From positions 1-64,000 of the forward strand of contig NZ_JBHUDG010000048.1 of assembly GCF_042678145.1 (NCBI RefSeq): a stretch of DNA of 64,000 bases, given 5' to 3'. The notes beneath the pieces are model-generated. The model saw only the letters and a list, made by a program, of their open reading frames with translations, did no database searches and had not been told where the DNA came from. Below, piece by piece: positions 9,516 to 18,084 of the stretch (position 1 is the first letter of the stretch; the number at the start of each line of letters is the position of its first letter). The position numbers and the translations under genes were made by a program. The DNA is from Pseudopedobacter beijingensis. GTDB taxonomy: Bacteria; Bacteroidota; Bacteroidia; Sphingobacteriales; Sphingobacteriaceae.

Positions 9516-10502
9516 TTAATTTTCTCCATCAGGAGCTACACCATTTGGATCATAACGCCACAGATCATCAAATCTGCTGCTACCGGTTCTTCCGGTACCA
9601 ACGTATCCGTATCCGTCTATAGAAAAACCAATAGCCTCGCTTCTTACGCTACCTTCAAAGGTATCCATTTGTTCCCAATAATCACTGCCTACATGGTAAA
9701 CCCAAAGGTCTCCTAAAGAAGCTCCATTATTTCCAACGGCTAAATACCCCTTATTGCCTATGGTAAACGTTGATGCAGATTGGCGGCCAAGACTATAGTT
9801 ATAGGTGGAGTTCTGGTAAAGACTGTTTAAAGAAGTCCATTGGTCATTTTGAGGGTCGTAAGCATAAAAGTCGGTATTGTATATACCGTTGTTTATTCCG
9901 CCACCTACATAAGCTTTTCCATCAATTACAAAAGAAAAAGCATTTACTCTTTTATTTCCGGGAATAGAAGATACCTGTGTCCAGGAATCAGTCGTTGGAT
10001 TGTATTCATAAAAATCTTTGTAATTATTCAGGTCAGAACCACAGCCAACATATCCCTTTCCGTTAAGCGCAAATGCTACGGCTCCGTATCTTGCTTCGGC
10101 AGGGAAATCAGCAATTTTAGACCATTGATCAGTCGTTGGATTGTAAGCATAAAAATCTTTAAGAGCCGCAGTTCCGTTAGATCCTGTACCTACATAACCG
10201 ATACCATTTACTGAAAATCCTACTGAATACATTCTGGCCTCTCCGGGAAAATCACTTACCCGATACCAGTTGTTTTTGCTGGGTTCAAACTTCCAGACAT
10301 CTTTTAATCTGTTGGTACCATCAAACCCTGTACCAACGTATGCAATGTTATTTGCAACAAAACAAAAGGCTGCACTACGTGGAACACCTTCGAAGTCTGA
10401 GCTTCTTTCCCATTCTCCGTCGTTGTCGGTACTGTCACTTTTTTTGCAGGCTGAAGCCAGTGTAAGCAACAAACAAGCAATTATTGAAAAATTCCTAAAC
10501 AT
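9516..10502 (-). CDS. Kelch-repeat lipoprotein
   Basis: Predicted outer-membrane or periplasmic lipoprotein of 328 residues with a lipobox at LASAC (Cys19) and about six Kelch repeats of roughly 48 residues, each with a YVGTG-type strand followed by DFYAYNPTTDQW-type turns. This forms a beta-propeller expected to bind protein or glycan. It starts one base after the DUF4270 gene stop and ends six bases before the kinase start, placing it in a four-gene transcription unit. A role as ligand-binding or sensing partner for the kinase is inference from context only. Confidence 0.85.
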   Translation of the reverse strand: MFRNFSIIACLLLTLASACKKSDSTDNDGEWERSSDFEGVPRSAAFCFVANNIAYVGTGFDGTNRLKDVWKFEPSKNNWYRVSDFPGEARMYSVGFSVNGIGYVGTGSNGTAALKDFYAYNPTTDQWSKIADFPAEARYGAVAFALNGKGYVGCGSDLNNYKDFYEYNPTTDSWTQVSSIPGNKRVNAFSFVIDGKAYVGGGINNGIYNTDFYAYDPQNDQWTSLNSLYQNSTYNYSLGRQSASTFTIGNKGYLAVGNNGASLGDLWVYHVGSDYWEQMDTFEGSVRSEAIGFSIDGYGYVGTGRTGSSRFDDLWRYDPNGVAPDGEN

Positions 10503-10503
10503 G

Positions 10504-11832
10504 TTAAAGTTTTGTGTATGTGATTATTAATTTGATTTTATTTAGACTGCTGTTTTGTATGGTTAATTGTTCAAGCGTATTGAAAAGCTGAGCAGTGGAA
10601 TAGGATAACAATAGTGAGCCTCCATTTTTTTCGTTTTTTCGTATGTTGTTGATACTGCTTGTAAGGTTAAAGCTGTAATAATATTGGTCGTAAGCGGCGT
10701 TTTTTCTTACCAAACTGCCATACTGGATGTCACTGGCAGAATTAAATGCATATATATACGATTGAGGGATATTGTTCTTGTTTGCCTGAAATAAAATCAG
10801 CTGTTTGGGTAACAGGTTGATATTGCTTTCTGCGGCAGGGATTCTCAGTTCTACATGATTAACGGCATAGTCTGGATGGGTATCATAAAAATATTGCAGA
10901 TAAGGAATGGTTATTTTAGTGACAATTCCCAATCCTGATTGTACAAGCATGATATCGGAAGTTAACGTAGAGGATAAACTTTTTTTCTGATCAGACAAAT
11001 AATCTAAAGTAGGCAGGTTATCCAATGGCTCAATCTGATTATATTTCAGACTGGAATTAGGCGAAAAGCTAATCTTACCTTCATTTCTTAATCCGGTAGT
11101 CTCATTCAGATAGGAGTAATGTAGATTGAGGAATAAAGAGTCGCTTCTAATACCAACCATATTTTGGTTAGTAGGTGCAGATATGAGTACCAGACCTTTG
11201 AAATAATTCAGGAACTCCTCGGCGTTGGTAAATCGGCTATCTTTATCCAGGATGTATTGAAACCACTCTTCTCCCATACTTTTAGGCAGTGTAAAAGAAA
11301 GACTGTCCTGGATGTGAGGTTTGGGAATATAGCTTTTTGAAGCTAATGGGGTGGTATAGTAGCCTATCTTAGAAATATTATACAATGATTGAGAACCTCC
11401 GAAAACAGGTTTCTCATCTTCATCCAGATAAGCAGGTATTTCACGTAAGGCTATATTTTCAGAAAGTTCATGAAGATAGAGCGTTTGTGTTTTGGTGGTG
11501 TCTCCATAGGAGTATTTGTCCAGATAAAACACCACGTTGACAGAATCTAGTCTTAATTCCTTCGATTCAGGAGCACTTACCGAGCCCAGATCCAGTTGAA
11601 TATAGCTTTTGGTGCGTATGGTGCCAGTTATGTCGTTTTTTATGGTACCTAATAACATTCTATTATTTCCGGATGTGGGAATAGAATCGAACTTTACCGT
11701 ATAAGATGCTACTGAAAATGAGTCTAACTGATCAATTCCTATAGGATCAAAATTATTTAAGGTAACCTGATTGTCTTTGGAGCATCCTCCTGTTAAAAAC
11801 ACTATAAAAGTAAGTAAAAGCAATAGCCTCAT
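10504..11832 (-). CDS. DUF4270 family lipoprotein
   Basis: A 442-residue lipoprotein with a type II signal (LTGGCSKD, Cys17). The body resembles DUF4270: a short GIDQLDSFSVASYTVKFDS segment, a LGTIKNDITGTIRTKSYIQL block, then long beta-rich sequence with SLFLNLHYSY and a C-terminal IKLIITYTKL strand. The family is restricted to Bacteroidetes as far as I know and has no established biochemical function; an outer-membrane, cell-surface place is likely. It is the first gene of the tight unit that ends with the LytS/LytTR pair. Confidence 0.8.
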   Translation of the reverse strand: MRLLLLLTFIVFLTGGCSKDNQVTLNNFDPIGIDQLDSFSVASYTVKFDSIPTSGNNRMLLGTIKNDITGTIRTKSYIQLDLGSVSAPESKELRLDSVNVVFYLDKYSYGDTTKTQTLYLHELSENIALREIPAYLDEDEKPVFGGSQSLYNISKIGYYTTPLASKSYIPKPHIQDSLSFTLPKSMGEEWFQYILDKDSRFTNAEEFLNYFKGLVLISAPTNQNMVGIRSDSLFLNLHYSYLNETTGLRNEGKISFSPNSSLKYNQIEPLDNLPTLDYLSDQKKSLSSTLTSDIMLVQSGLGIVTKITIPYLQYFYDTHPDYAVNHVELRIPAAESNINLLPKQLILFQANKNNIPQSYIYAFNSASDIQYGSLVRKNAAYDQYYYSFNLTSSINNIRKNEKNGGSLLLSYSTAQLFNTLEQLTIQNSSLNKIKLIITYTKL

Positions 11833-12406
11833 CAGTCAATTAAATTGATGTGTGAGCAAAAGAAAACAATTAACCCACATTGGAAAGGTAAGAATCGATG
11901 AACGTGATGTTTGTCTAGATGATCATAGCATTTTTAAATATCATCTAAACGGAATGGTGTTATAATAAATGAAATTACCTCAGAGGTAGATTAAGTTTGT
12001 AAGGCGTGGTTATTTTAAAGAGGTGCATAGTTTAATAGTCCATTGTCGATAGAACGTAGTTTATTGTCAAACATTGAGCATTAAAAATTCAACATTCTAA
12101 ACAGTTCATCATCCATAGTTTTAAAGATCATCATTCCTAATTCAACAGTTCATCGTCTCTTGTTATTTGTTCATCGCTAAAGCAGTTCATAGTTTAAAAT
12201 AGTCCATTGTCCATGGTCGATAGAACGTAGTTTATTGTCAAACATTGAGCATTAAAAATTCAACATTCTAAACAGTTCATCATTCCTAGTTTTAAAGATC
12301 ATCATTCCTAATTCAACAGTTCTTCATTAAAAACGCAGTCAGGCTGAGGCTTTCGAAGCCCCATAAAAAGCTTATTATTAAATTCAGGCGAGAACAGCGT
12401 TAGAAG
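11833..12406. other. Gene-free gap upstream of the DUF4270 unit
   Basis: No gene is seen. It holds the presumed minus-strand promoter region of the DUF4270 unit, an 8-bp inverted repeat (TAGATGAT at 11916-11923 and ATCATCTA at 11940-11947), and two tandem copies of a roughly 130-bp repeat from 12026 to 12328. A TTCGAAGCCCC fragment near 12351 belongs to another dispersed motif. Confidence 0.6.
12026..12328 (+). repeat. Two direct copies of a dispersed intergenic repeat
   Basis: Copy 1 spans 12026-12154 and copy 2 12188-12328. A 67-bp core is identical between them (12046-12112 and 12217-12283), starting TCGATAGAACGTAG and ending AACAGTTCATCAT. A third, diverged and inverted copy is at 32091-32165. 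No ORF or transposase is associated. Confidence 0.85.
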
Positions 12407-12940
12407 CTATTTTATATTACCAGTAATGGCATAGTCGTTTTGTCCAAGTACCACTACTTTTTGGAATTTGTTTATGCGGTAAAGAGAATCGGGGATATAT
12501 TCGAGGACTTCGTGGCTATCGTATAGATAATTGCTTACGTTGTTCTCGATTTTAAAATGTAAGGGACGGTTTTCCGTATCAAAAGAAATCTCTATTTTTC
12601 TTGTTCTGAGCTTATCTTCCAGAGCGGTGTAAGTCGTTTTATAAGAGGTGCTGTCTTTCCGGTAGCTTCTTCTCCATGAAGATTTATTGATATCCGAATC
12701 AATAAACAAAGCAAACTCCTGATGCCAGTCCTCAATTTTTACCTCTTTTTCTTCTACCTGCTTATTATAAGAAATGTTTTTGTGAACAGTAGGGTTAAGG
12801 TTGGAGAGTTTATCTGCTTCCTTTTCAAAATATCCTTTGATATTAAAATAAGAAAGTTCATGCTGTCCGGGAGTTTTGTCTCCGGACTTGCATGAACTTA
12901 AAAATAAGATGAAAATCGGTAATAACCTTGATATATTCAT
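12407..12940 (-). CDS. Small lipoprotein of unknown function
   Basis: A 177-residue predicted lipoprotein with signal sequence and lipobox FLSSC (Cys16). I do not recognise a family. After the signal it has a charged region and then alternating strands (EVKIEDWHQEFALFIDSD, RKIEISFDTENRPLHFKIEN), suggesting a small periplasmic beta-rich domain. Its ATG abuts the gpmI stop codon with no intervening base, so it is probably translated from the same message. A functional link with glycolysis is not implied; the adjacency may be purely transcriptional. Confidence 0.7.
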   Translation of the reverse strand: MNISRLLPIFILFLSSCKSGDKTPGQHELSYFNIKGYFEKEADKLSNLNPTVHKNISYNKQVEEKEVKIEDWHQEFALFIDSDINKSSWRRSYRKDSTSYKTTYTALEDKLRTRKIEISFDTENRPLHFKIENNVSNYLYDSHEVLEYIPDSLYRINKFQKVVVLGQNDYAITGNIK

Positions 12941-14464
12941 TTACGATACTAAAACGTCACCTGACATTTCCTGAGGAATGTCTATACCCATTATTTTCAA
13001 GATAGTAGGAGCTATATCTCCCAGTTTACCATCTTTTACAGATTTGTAATCTTCGTCTATTAAAATACAAGGCACAAGATTAGTGGTATGTGCTGTATTT
13101 ACAGAGCCATCATCGTTAACCATATAATCTGCGTTACCATGGTCTGCAATAATGATGAACGAATAACCATTTTCTATACCTGTTTTTATAACAGCTTCTG
13201 CACAGCTATCTACAGTTTCTACTGCCTTAACAACGGCATCAAATACTCCTGTATGACCTACCATGTCTGGATTAGCGAAATTCAGACAGATAAAATCAGC
13301 CCATCCTTTTTGAAGCTCAGGAATAATGGCATCTTTGATTTCATTGGCACTCATTTCAGGTTTCAGATCGTAAGTAGCAACCTTAGGAGAAGGTACCAGT
13401 AATCTTTTTTCGTTATCAAATTCTTTCTCTCTTCCTCCAGAGAAGAAAAAAGTTACGTGAGGGTATTTCTCCGTTTCGGCAATCCTGATCTGGTTCTTTC
13501 CAGCCTTTTCTATCACTTCGCCTAATGTCATTCTCAGATCGTCCTTTTCAAATGCAACCTGTACACCTTTAAAAGTGTCATCGTAATTAGTCATGGTTAC
13601 ATAATGAAGGTGTAGAGGTTTCATGTTTTGTTCAGGAAATTCTTTTTGTGTTAACGCTAAAGTAATTTCCCTGCCTCTGTCTGTTCTGAAATTAAAACAG
13701 ATTACCACATCATCGTTTTCTATTTTAGCTAAAGGATTACCATTGGTATCGCAAACTACCATCGGTTTAACAAATTCATCGGTAATGCCTTCTGCGTAAG
13801 ATTCCTGTATACCTTCAATTACAGACTGAACTTTCTTGCCTTCGGCGTTAACCATAACATCGTAAGCCAATTTTACTCTTTCCCATCTATTGTCTCTGTC
13901 CATGGCATAATAACGGCCTATTGCTGTTGCTAAATTTCCTGCAGAGTGTTGAAGATGGTCGTTTAACTCCGTAATAAAGCCCAGTCCAGAATTAGGATCG
14001 GTATCCCTGCCATCTAAAAAAGCATGGATAAATACATCTGTTAAGCCAAATTCTTTGGCAGTATCGCAAAGTCCTTTCAAGTGGTTAATATGCGAATGCA
14101 CCCCACCATCAGAAACAAGACCTATAAAATGAACTTTTTTACCGTTGGCTTTAGCATAATCAAAAGCTCCTTTGATTGCTTTATTGGTAGAAAACTCTTT
14201 TTCTTCTACCGCTTTGTTAATACGTCCCAGTTCCTGGTAAACCACACGTCCTGCACCAAGGTTCATGTGCCCAACTTCGGAGTTTCCCATTTGACCTTCG
14301 GGAAGCCCTACAGCAGTTCCGGAAGCGACTAATTTACTATGTGGATACTGTTGTAAACAACTGTTAAAAAAAGGTGTTTTTGCCGCTAAAATGGCATTTG
14401 ATGAATCGTTACGGCCGTATCCCCAACCGTCTAAAATGATAAGTGCAACTTTTTTATTTTTCAC
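12941..14464 (-). CDS. gpmI: 2,3-bisphosphoglycerate-independent phosphoglycerate mutase
   Basis: Glycolytic and gluconeogenic enzyme that interconverts 3- and 2-phosphoglycerate through a phosphoserine intermediate bound to two Mn ions. I place the start at GTG 14464, giving 507 residues and Asp12 (LIILDGWG) and Ser62 (MGNSEVGHMN) at the usual positions; the longer reading adds 26 residues that look non-coding. Other metal-site motifs are HSHINHL, DGRDTDPNSG, NFANPDMVGHTG and IIADHGNAD. The family length matches. The upstream region is shared with the divergent DUF4783 gene. Confidence 0.95.
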   Translation of the reverse strand: MKNKKVALIILDGWGYGRNDSSNAILAAKTPFFNSCLQQYPHSKLVASGTAVGLPEGQMGNSEVGHMNLGAGRVVYQELGRINKAVEEKEFSTNKAIKGAFDYAKANGKKVHFIGLVSDGGVHSHINHLKGLCDTAKEFGLTDVFIHAFLDGRDTDPNSGLGFITELNDHLQHSAGNLATAIGRYYAMDRDNRWERVKLAYDVMVNAEGKKVQSVIEGIQESYAEGITDEFVKPMVVCDTNGNPLAKIENDDVVICFNFRTDRGREITLALTQKEFPEQNMKPLHLHYVTMTNYDDTFKGVQVAFEKDDLRMTLGEVIEKAGKNQIRIAETEKYPHVTFFFSGGREKEFDNEKRLLVPSPKVATYDLKPEMSANEIKDAIIPELQKGWADFICLNFANPDMVGHTGVFDAVVKAVETVDSCAEAVIKTGIENGYSFIIIADHGNADYMVNDDGSVNTAHTTNLVPCILIDEDYKSVKDGKLGDIAPTILKIMGIDIPQEMSGDVLVS

Positions 14465-14566
14465 AAAGCAAATATAATATTTTAATGTAAAGCTTTTTTT
14501 AAAATTGTTTTCTTCGTAATTTAAGCCTATTATTGGAGGCAATTTTGCGCATTAAATTTGTTAGGT

Positions 14567-14953
14567 ATGAAAAAGTATTTGTCTATACTGTTCTTGGTGG
14601 TTGTTGGCCAAACGGCTTTTGCCGATATCATAGACGATGTGGCGCAAAGTTTTAAAAATGGTAATGCAAAATCATTGGCTCAGTATTTTGCCTCTTCAAT
14701 TGAATTGAGCATGCTTAATCAGGAAGATGTTTATTCGAGTGCACAGGCTGAGATTATTTTTAAAGATTTTTTTCAGAAAAACACACCCGTATCTACTAGA
14801 GTTATCCATAAAGTAACCTCCAATGCAAATTATAAATTCGGAGTTATATTGTTGTCAACCAGTAAGAATAACTATAGAATAAGCTATGAGCTGAAGAGTG
14901 CATCTGGGAAATTTCTTATTACACAGGTAAGAATAGAAGAGAACAAAGAATAA
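14567..14953 (+). CDS. DUF4783 family secreted protein
   Basis: A 128-residue protein with an N-terminal signal peptide (KYLSILFLVVVGQTAFA) followed by a compact domain resembling the NTF2-like DUF4783 family of Bacteroidetes: DDVAQSFKNGNAKSLAQYFA, then SSAQAEIIFKDFFQKN and strand-rich ISYELKSASGKFLITQVRI. Function is unknown, but gene neighbours in this family often include nadC as here. The ATG at 14567 is preferred to a TTG three codons earlier. It begins the plus-strand run DUF4783-nadC-plsY-M48. Confidence 0.8.
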   Translation: MKKYLSILFLVVVGQTAFADIIDDVAQSFKNGNAKSLAQYFASSIELSMLNQEDVYSSAQAEIIFKDFFQKNTPVSTRVIHKVTSNANYKFGVILLSTSKNNYRISYELKSASGKFLITQVRIEENKE

Positions 14954-14971
14954 TAGGCTTAAAAAAATTTA

Positions 14972-14979
14972 TATTTTTG
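14972..14979 (+). promoter_or_regulatory. Candidate -7 element before nadC
   Basis: TATTTTTG matches TAnnTTTG, 26 bp upstream of the nadC start and just after the DUF4783 stop. No good -33 TTTG is seen, so this may be an internal promoter or chance. Confidence 0.35.
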
Positions 14980-15005
14980 CGACTGGATCAAAACAAACCA
15001 AAATT

Positions 15006-15854
15006 TTGGATCGAGAAATTATTCAACAAATCATAAAGTCTGCGTTAGCAGAGGATGTAGGAGACGGAGATCATACATCTTTATCAACAATACCTGTTGC
15101 AGCCAGGGGTAACGCAAAATTATTAGTTAAGGAGGAAGGGACTATTGCAGGAGTAGAACTTGCGCTTGAAGTTTTTAAAGAGGTTGATAAAGATCTTGAA
15201 GTTGAAGTCCTGATCAATGACGGAGAAGAGGTGAAACCCGGAGATATTGTTCTATATGTTTCGGGGAGTGTACAATCTATACTGGTGGCAGAGCGTTTAG
15301 TATTAAACCTGATGCAAAGAATGAGCGGTATAGCTACCACTACACATCGTATTGTAGCTGAGCTGCAAGGTACCGGAACACAGGTTCTGGATACCAGAAA
15401 AACAACCCCTAACCTGAGGTATCTGGAGAAATGGGCGGTTAGAATAGGCGGAGGTGTAAATCATAGGATAGGATTATACGATATGATCCTGATTAAGGAT
15501 AATCACGTAGATTATGCCGGTGGAATTGAAGCGGCTGTTAAGGCAGCAAAAGCTTATCTGCTGCGCACTAATAAAAAACTACAGATAGAAGTTGAAGTAA
15601 GAAGCTTGCAGGAGCTTGAACAGCTTTTGGCTGTAGGAGGGGCAGACCGTGTGTTGTTGGACAACTTTAGTTTTGACGATTTGAAGAAAGCAGTGGCTAT
15701 GGTCAACAAAACTATTCCTACAGAAGCTTCTGGAGGTATTACGCCAGAGAATGTGTTGGAATATGCCCGTTGTGGTGTAGATTACATTTCTATGGGGGCA
15801 CTTACACATTCTGTAAAAAGTCTTGATTTGAGTTTGAAAGCAGTTGTAAATTAG
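15006..15854 (+). CDS. nadC: Nicotinate-nucleotide pyrophosphorylase (carboxylating)
   Basis: Quinolinate phosphoribosyltransferase: converts quinolinate and PRPP to nicotinate mononucleotide in de novo NAD synthesis. The 282-residue protein has the N-terminal ALAEDVGDGDHTS, the PRPP/quinolinate-binding LNLMQRMSGIAT, LDTRKTTPNLRYLEKWAVRIGG, NHRIGLYDMILIKDNH and the C-terminal EASGGITPENV/GVDYISMGALTHS motifs. The start is a non-ATG codon: TTG at 15006, with ATT directly before it and no in-frame ATG nearby. It ends 14 bp before plsY. Confidence 0.95.
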   Translation: MDREIIQQIIKSALAEDVGDGDHTSLSTIPVAARGNAKLLVKEEGTIAGVELALEVFKEVDKDLEVEVLINDGEEVKPGDIVLYVSGSVQSILVAERLVLNLMQRMSGIATTTHRIVAELQGTGTQVLDTRKTTPNLRYLEKWAVRIGGGVNHRIGLYDMILIKDNHVDYAGGIEAAVKAAKAYLLRTNKKLQIEVEVRSLQELEQLLAVGGADRVLLDNFSFDDLKKAVAMVNKTIPTEASGGITPENVLEYARCGVDYISMGALTHSVKSLDLSLKAVVN

Positions 15855-15868
15855 CTATATAGCATAGG

Positions 15869-16516
15869 ATGATATCTGTATATTCGATAGGCGCTATTCT
15901 TTTAGCTTATATTTTTGGGTCTATACCAACCGCGGTTTGGATAGGTCAGGCATTTTACGGGGTAGACGTAAGAGAGTACGGAAGTGGAAATGCCGGTGCA
16001 ACCAATACTTTTAGGGTGTTGGGTAAAAAGGCAGGTATTCCTGTTATGTTGATTGATATTCTGAAAGGCTGGACAGCTACCAATCTGGCTTATTTTATAG
16101 GACTTTCTGTTACTGGTCCGGAGCATTCTGTACAGTATGTTAATTACCAGTTAGCCTTGGGGATTGTGGCCGTAATGGGGCATTTGTTTCCCGTGTTTGC
16201 TGGCTTCAGGGGCGGTAAAGGTATTGCAACCTTGTTTGGAATGGTTTTGGCAGTACATCCCCAGGCAGCATTACTATGCGTTTTGGTATTTGTTATTGTG
16301 TTATTAACTACCAATTACGTGTCGTTGAGCTCTATTTTGGCAGGAGTAACTTTTCCGGTTAGTCTGATATTTGTGTTTCATGTACCCGTTAAAGCATTAA
16401 TTATATATGGGATGTGTATATGTGTGCTTATATTGGTTACCCACCAAAAGAATGTGGAGCGGCTGCTGAAAGGAAAAGAATCAAAAGTAAATTTGTTTGG
16501 AAAAAAGAAAAGTTAA
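15869..16516 (+). CDS. plsY: Acyl-phosphate:glycerol-3-phosphate acyltransferase
   Basis: Inner-membrane enzyme making lysophosphatidic acid from acyl-phosphate and glycerol-3-phosphate, the first committed step of phospholipid synthesis in bacteria lacking PlsB. The 215-residue protein has multiple membrane segments and the three cytoplasmic motifs YGSGNAGATNTFRVLG, the glycine-rich FAGFRGGKGIATLFG, and a C-terminal TTNYVSLSSI block. It sits between nadC and an M48 lipoprotein gene, whose start lies 4 bp beyond its stop codon. Confidence 0.94.
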   Translation: MISVYSIGAILLAYIFGSIPTAVWIGQAFYGVDVREYGSGNAGATNTFRVLGKKAGIPVMLIDILKGWTATNLAYFIGLSVTGPEHSVQYVNYQLALGIVAVMGHLFPVFAGFRGGKGIATLFGMVLAVHPQAALLCVLVFVIVLLTTNYVSLSSILAGVTFPVSLIFVFHVPVKALIIYGMCICVLILVTHQKNVERLLKGKESKVNLFGKKKS

Positions 16517-16520
16517 GGTC

Positions 16521-17327
16521 ATGATAAGCAAAACAATCAAAGGGATGGCGATGGCGTCAATGGTTTTGTTGGCAACTTCTTGCTCTACTGTTCCGTTGAC
16601 GGGACGTATGCAGGCCAGTTTGGTAAGTGATGGGGAAATGAATACTTTGGCGGCTACGAGCTATAAAGAGTTTTTAACAGAAAACTCTAAAAATGTAATT
16701 ACCAATACAGCCGAAGCAAAAAAAGTAAAAGATATAGGGAATAAGATAGCGGCGGCTGTGACTAAATATATGAATGATAACGGCCTGGGAAACCAAATAG
16801 CCGATTTTCAGTGGGAATTTAACCTGGTTAAGAGTAATGAGGTGAATGCATGGTGTATGCCGGGAGGTAAAGTGGCTGTTTTTACAGGAATACTTCCTAA
16901 AACATTGAATGATGCGGGACTGGCTACGGTGATGGGGCATGAAATTGCACATGCTATTGCCAGACATTCAGCAGAACGTTATTCGCAGCAGATGATAGCA
17001 GCAGGTATAGGTAATCTGGCAGGAGCTGCTGTAGCAAAAACAGAATCAGGAAAAGCTATTTTTGATCAGGTATTTGGTGTAGGGGCACAAGCAGGTGTTT
17101 TATTACCTAATTCCAGAAAACAAGAAGCAGAAGCAGATAGGTTGGGACTTACTTTTATGGCAATGGCAGGATACGATCCGGCACAAGCTGTTTTCTTTTG
17201 GGAAAGAATGTCGTCAGGCAATGCGGCATCTACGCCTGAGTTTTTGAGTACGCACCCTAGTGATGCCAGTCGTATAGCTAATATTAAAAAATATTTACCC
17301 GAAGCGTTAGCCTATTATAAAAAGTAA
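16521..17327 (+). CDS. M48-family zinc metallopeptidase lipoprotein
   Basis: A 268-residue periplasmic zinc protease of the BepA/LoiP-like M48 group, members of which take part in outer-membrane protein quality control. The chosen ATG at 16521 gives a lipobox at LLATSC; the catalytic motif VMGHEIAHAIARHSAERYS carries HExxH, and the third zinc ligand lies in QEAEADRLGLTFM. The C-terminal STHPSDASRIANI is typical. No TPR domain follows, so it is a stand-alone protease domain. It is the last gene of the run from DUF4783. Confidence 0.9.
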   Translation: MISKTIKGMAMASMVLLATSCSTVPLTGRMQASLVSDGEMNTLAATSYKEFLTENSKNVITNTAEAKKVKDIGNKIAAAVTKYMNDNGLGNQIADFQWEFNLVKSNEVNAWCMPGGKVAVFTGILPKTLNDAGLATVMGHEIAHAIARHSAERYSQQMIAAGIGNLAGAAVAKTESGKAIFDQVFGVGAQAGVLLPNSRKQEAEADRLGLTFMAMAGYDPAQAVFFWERMSSGNAASTPEFLSTHPSDASRIANIKKYLPEALAYYKK

Positions 17328-17371
17328 AGAGATTTTTTACTGAAATAGCGCAATAATAAAGAGGTTGGGAA

Positions 17372-17498
17372 AGAGCTATATCAAAAGAACCTTGTCATCC
17401 CGAGCGTAGTCGAGGGATCTCTTTCAGCAGTACTTAGGGAAGAGATTTCTCTTTGCTATACTCATCAAAATGACAAGGTTTTTATTTTTGATACAGCT
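17372..17498. repeat. Dispersed palindromic element, copy 1
   Basis: Imperfect terminal arms AGCTATATCAAAAG...CTTGTCAT and ATGACAAGG...TTTGATACAGCT enclose CCCGAGCGTAGTCGAGGGATC and GAAGAGATTTCTC sequences. A second copy of like length and order is at 43391-43528. The RNA could fold into a long hairpin. No coding content. Confidence 0.8.
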
Positions 17499-17610
17499 GT
17501 TACAGTTGGAAGAAAAAACAATGGAAATATTGAGCTGGTAGAAATATCCCTGTTGGGGTAATAAAGTCTGAATACCGTGAAAGAAACTCCTGATATCATA
17601 GACCTACTAT

Positions 17611-17668
17611 TCAAATCAAATCTGTGTGATATCCAATAATCCTGTATAATCCGTGATTCAGACAAAAT
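17611..17668 (-). repeat. Dispersed TCTGAATCACGGATTATAC repeat, copy 1
   Basis: Read on minus, ATTTTGTCTGAATCACGG then ATTATACAGGATTATTGGAT. The same sequence with few changes occurs on plus at 38191-38240. Confidence 0.75.
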
Positions 17669-18084
17669 ATGAGTAAACAGAAAGAGCGAAAGAAAAACGA
17701 AGACTGATAGTTAATAATTCATTGTTTCTCATTCATAGTTAAAAGATCCTCCTTCAAAAGTTTTTTATAATCTGTCTTCCCAATCCTGTCTTTTTCTGTC
17801 TTGAGCGGAGTCGAAGGCTCTCTTTTACAGTAATACCTCTATTCCGTTATTCTGGCCACAATGGAGGGGTCTTCCTCAAAAGTCCTTCTGACAAAAAAAA
17901 TGGAGCAAGCTATTTCATTATATTCCAGCCGAAAAGATAATGATCTTTGGTTTTTAGATGGCTTCTTTCTATAGTTGGCTTAAATATTTTAACCCTGTAT
18001 AATGGGGATCTAAATAGACTTAGTATAAGAAAATGCTACTTATATTATGGGATAATTATGGTTTTTTAAGGTTATTCTGTTTAA

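Noticed and set aside
12026..12328. Possible CRISPR array
   Set aside because: Only two long copies exist, the unit is far too long for a CRISPR repeat, there are no unique spacers of even length and no cas genes.
14465..14542. 26-codon N-terminal extension of GpmI
   Set aside because: With the GTG at 14464 the catalytic Asp12 and Ser62 fall at the usual positions; the extension is AT-rich and unlike the family.
17465..17665. 66-residue minus-strand ORF
   Set aside because: It overlaps two dispersed repeats and gives no protein-like sequence pattern.
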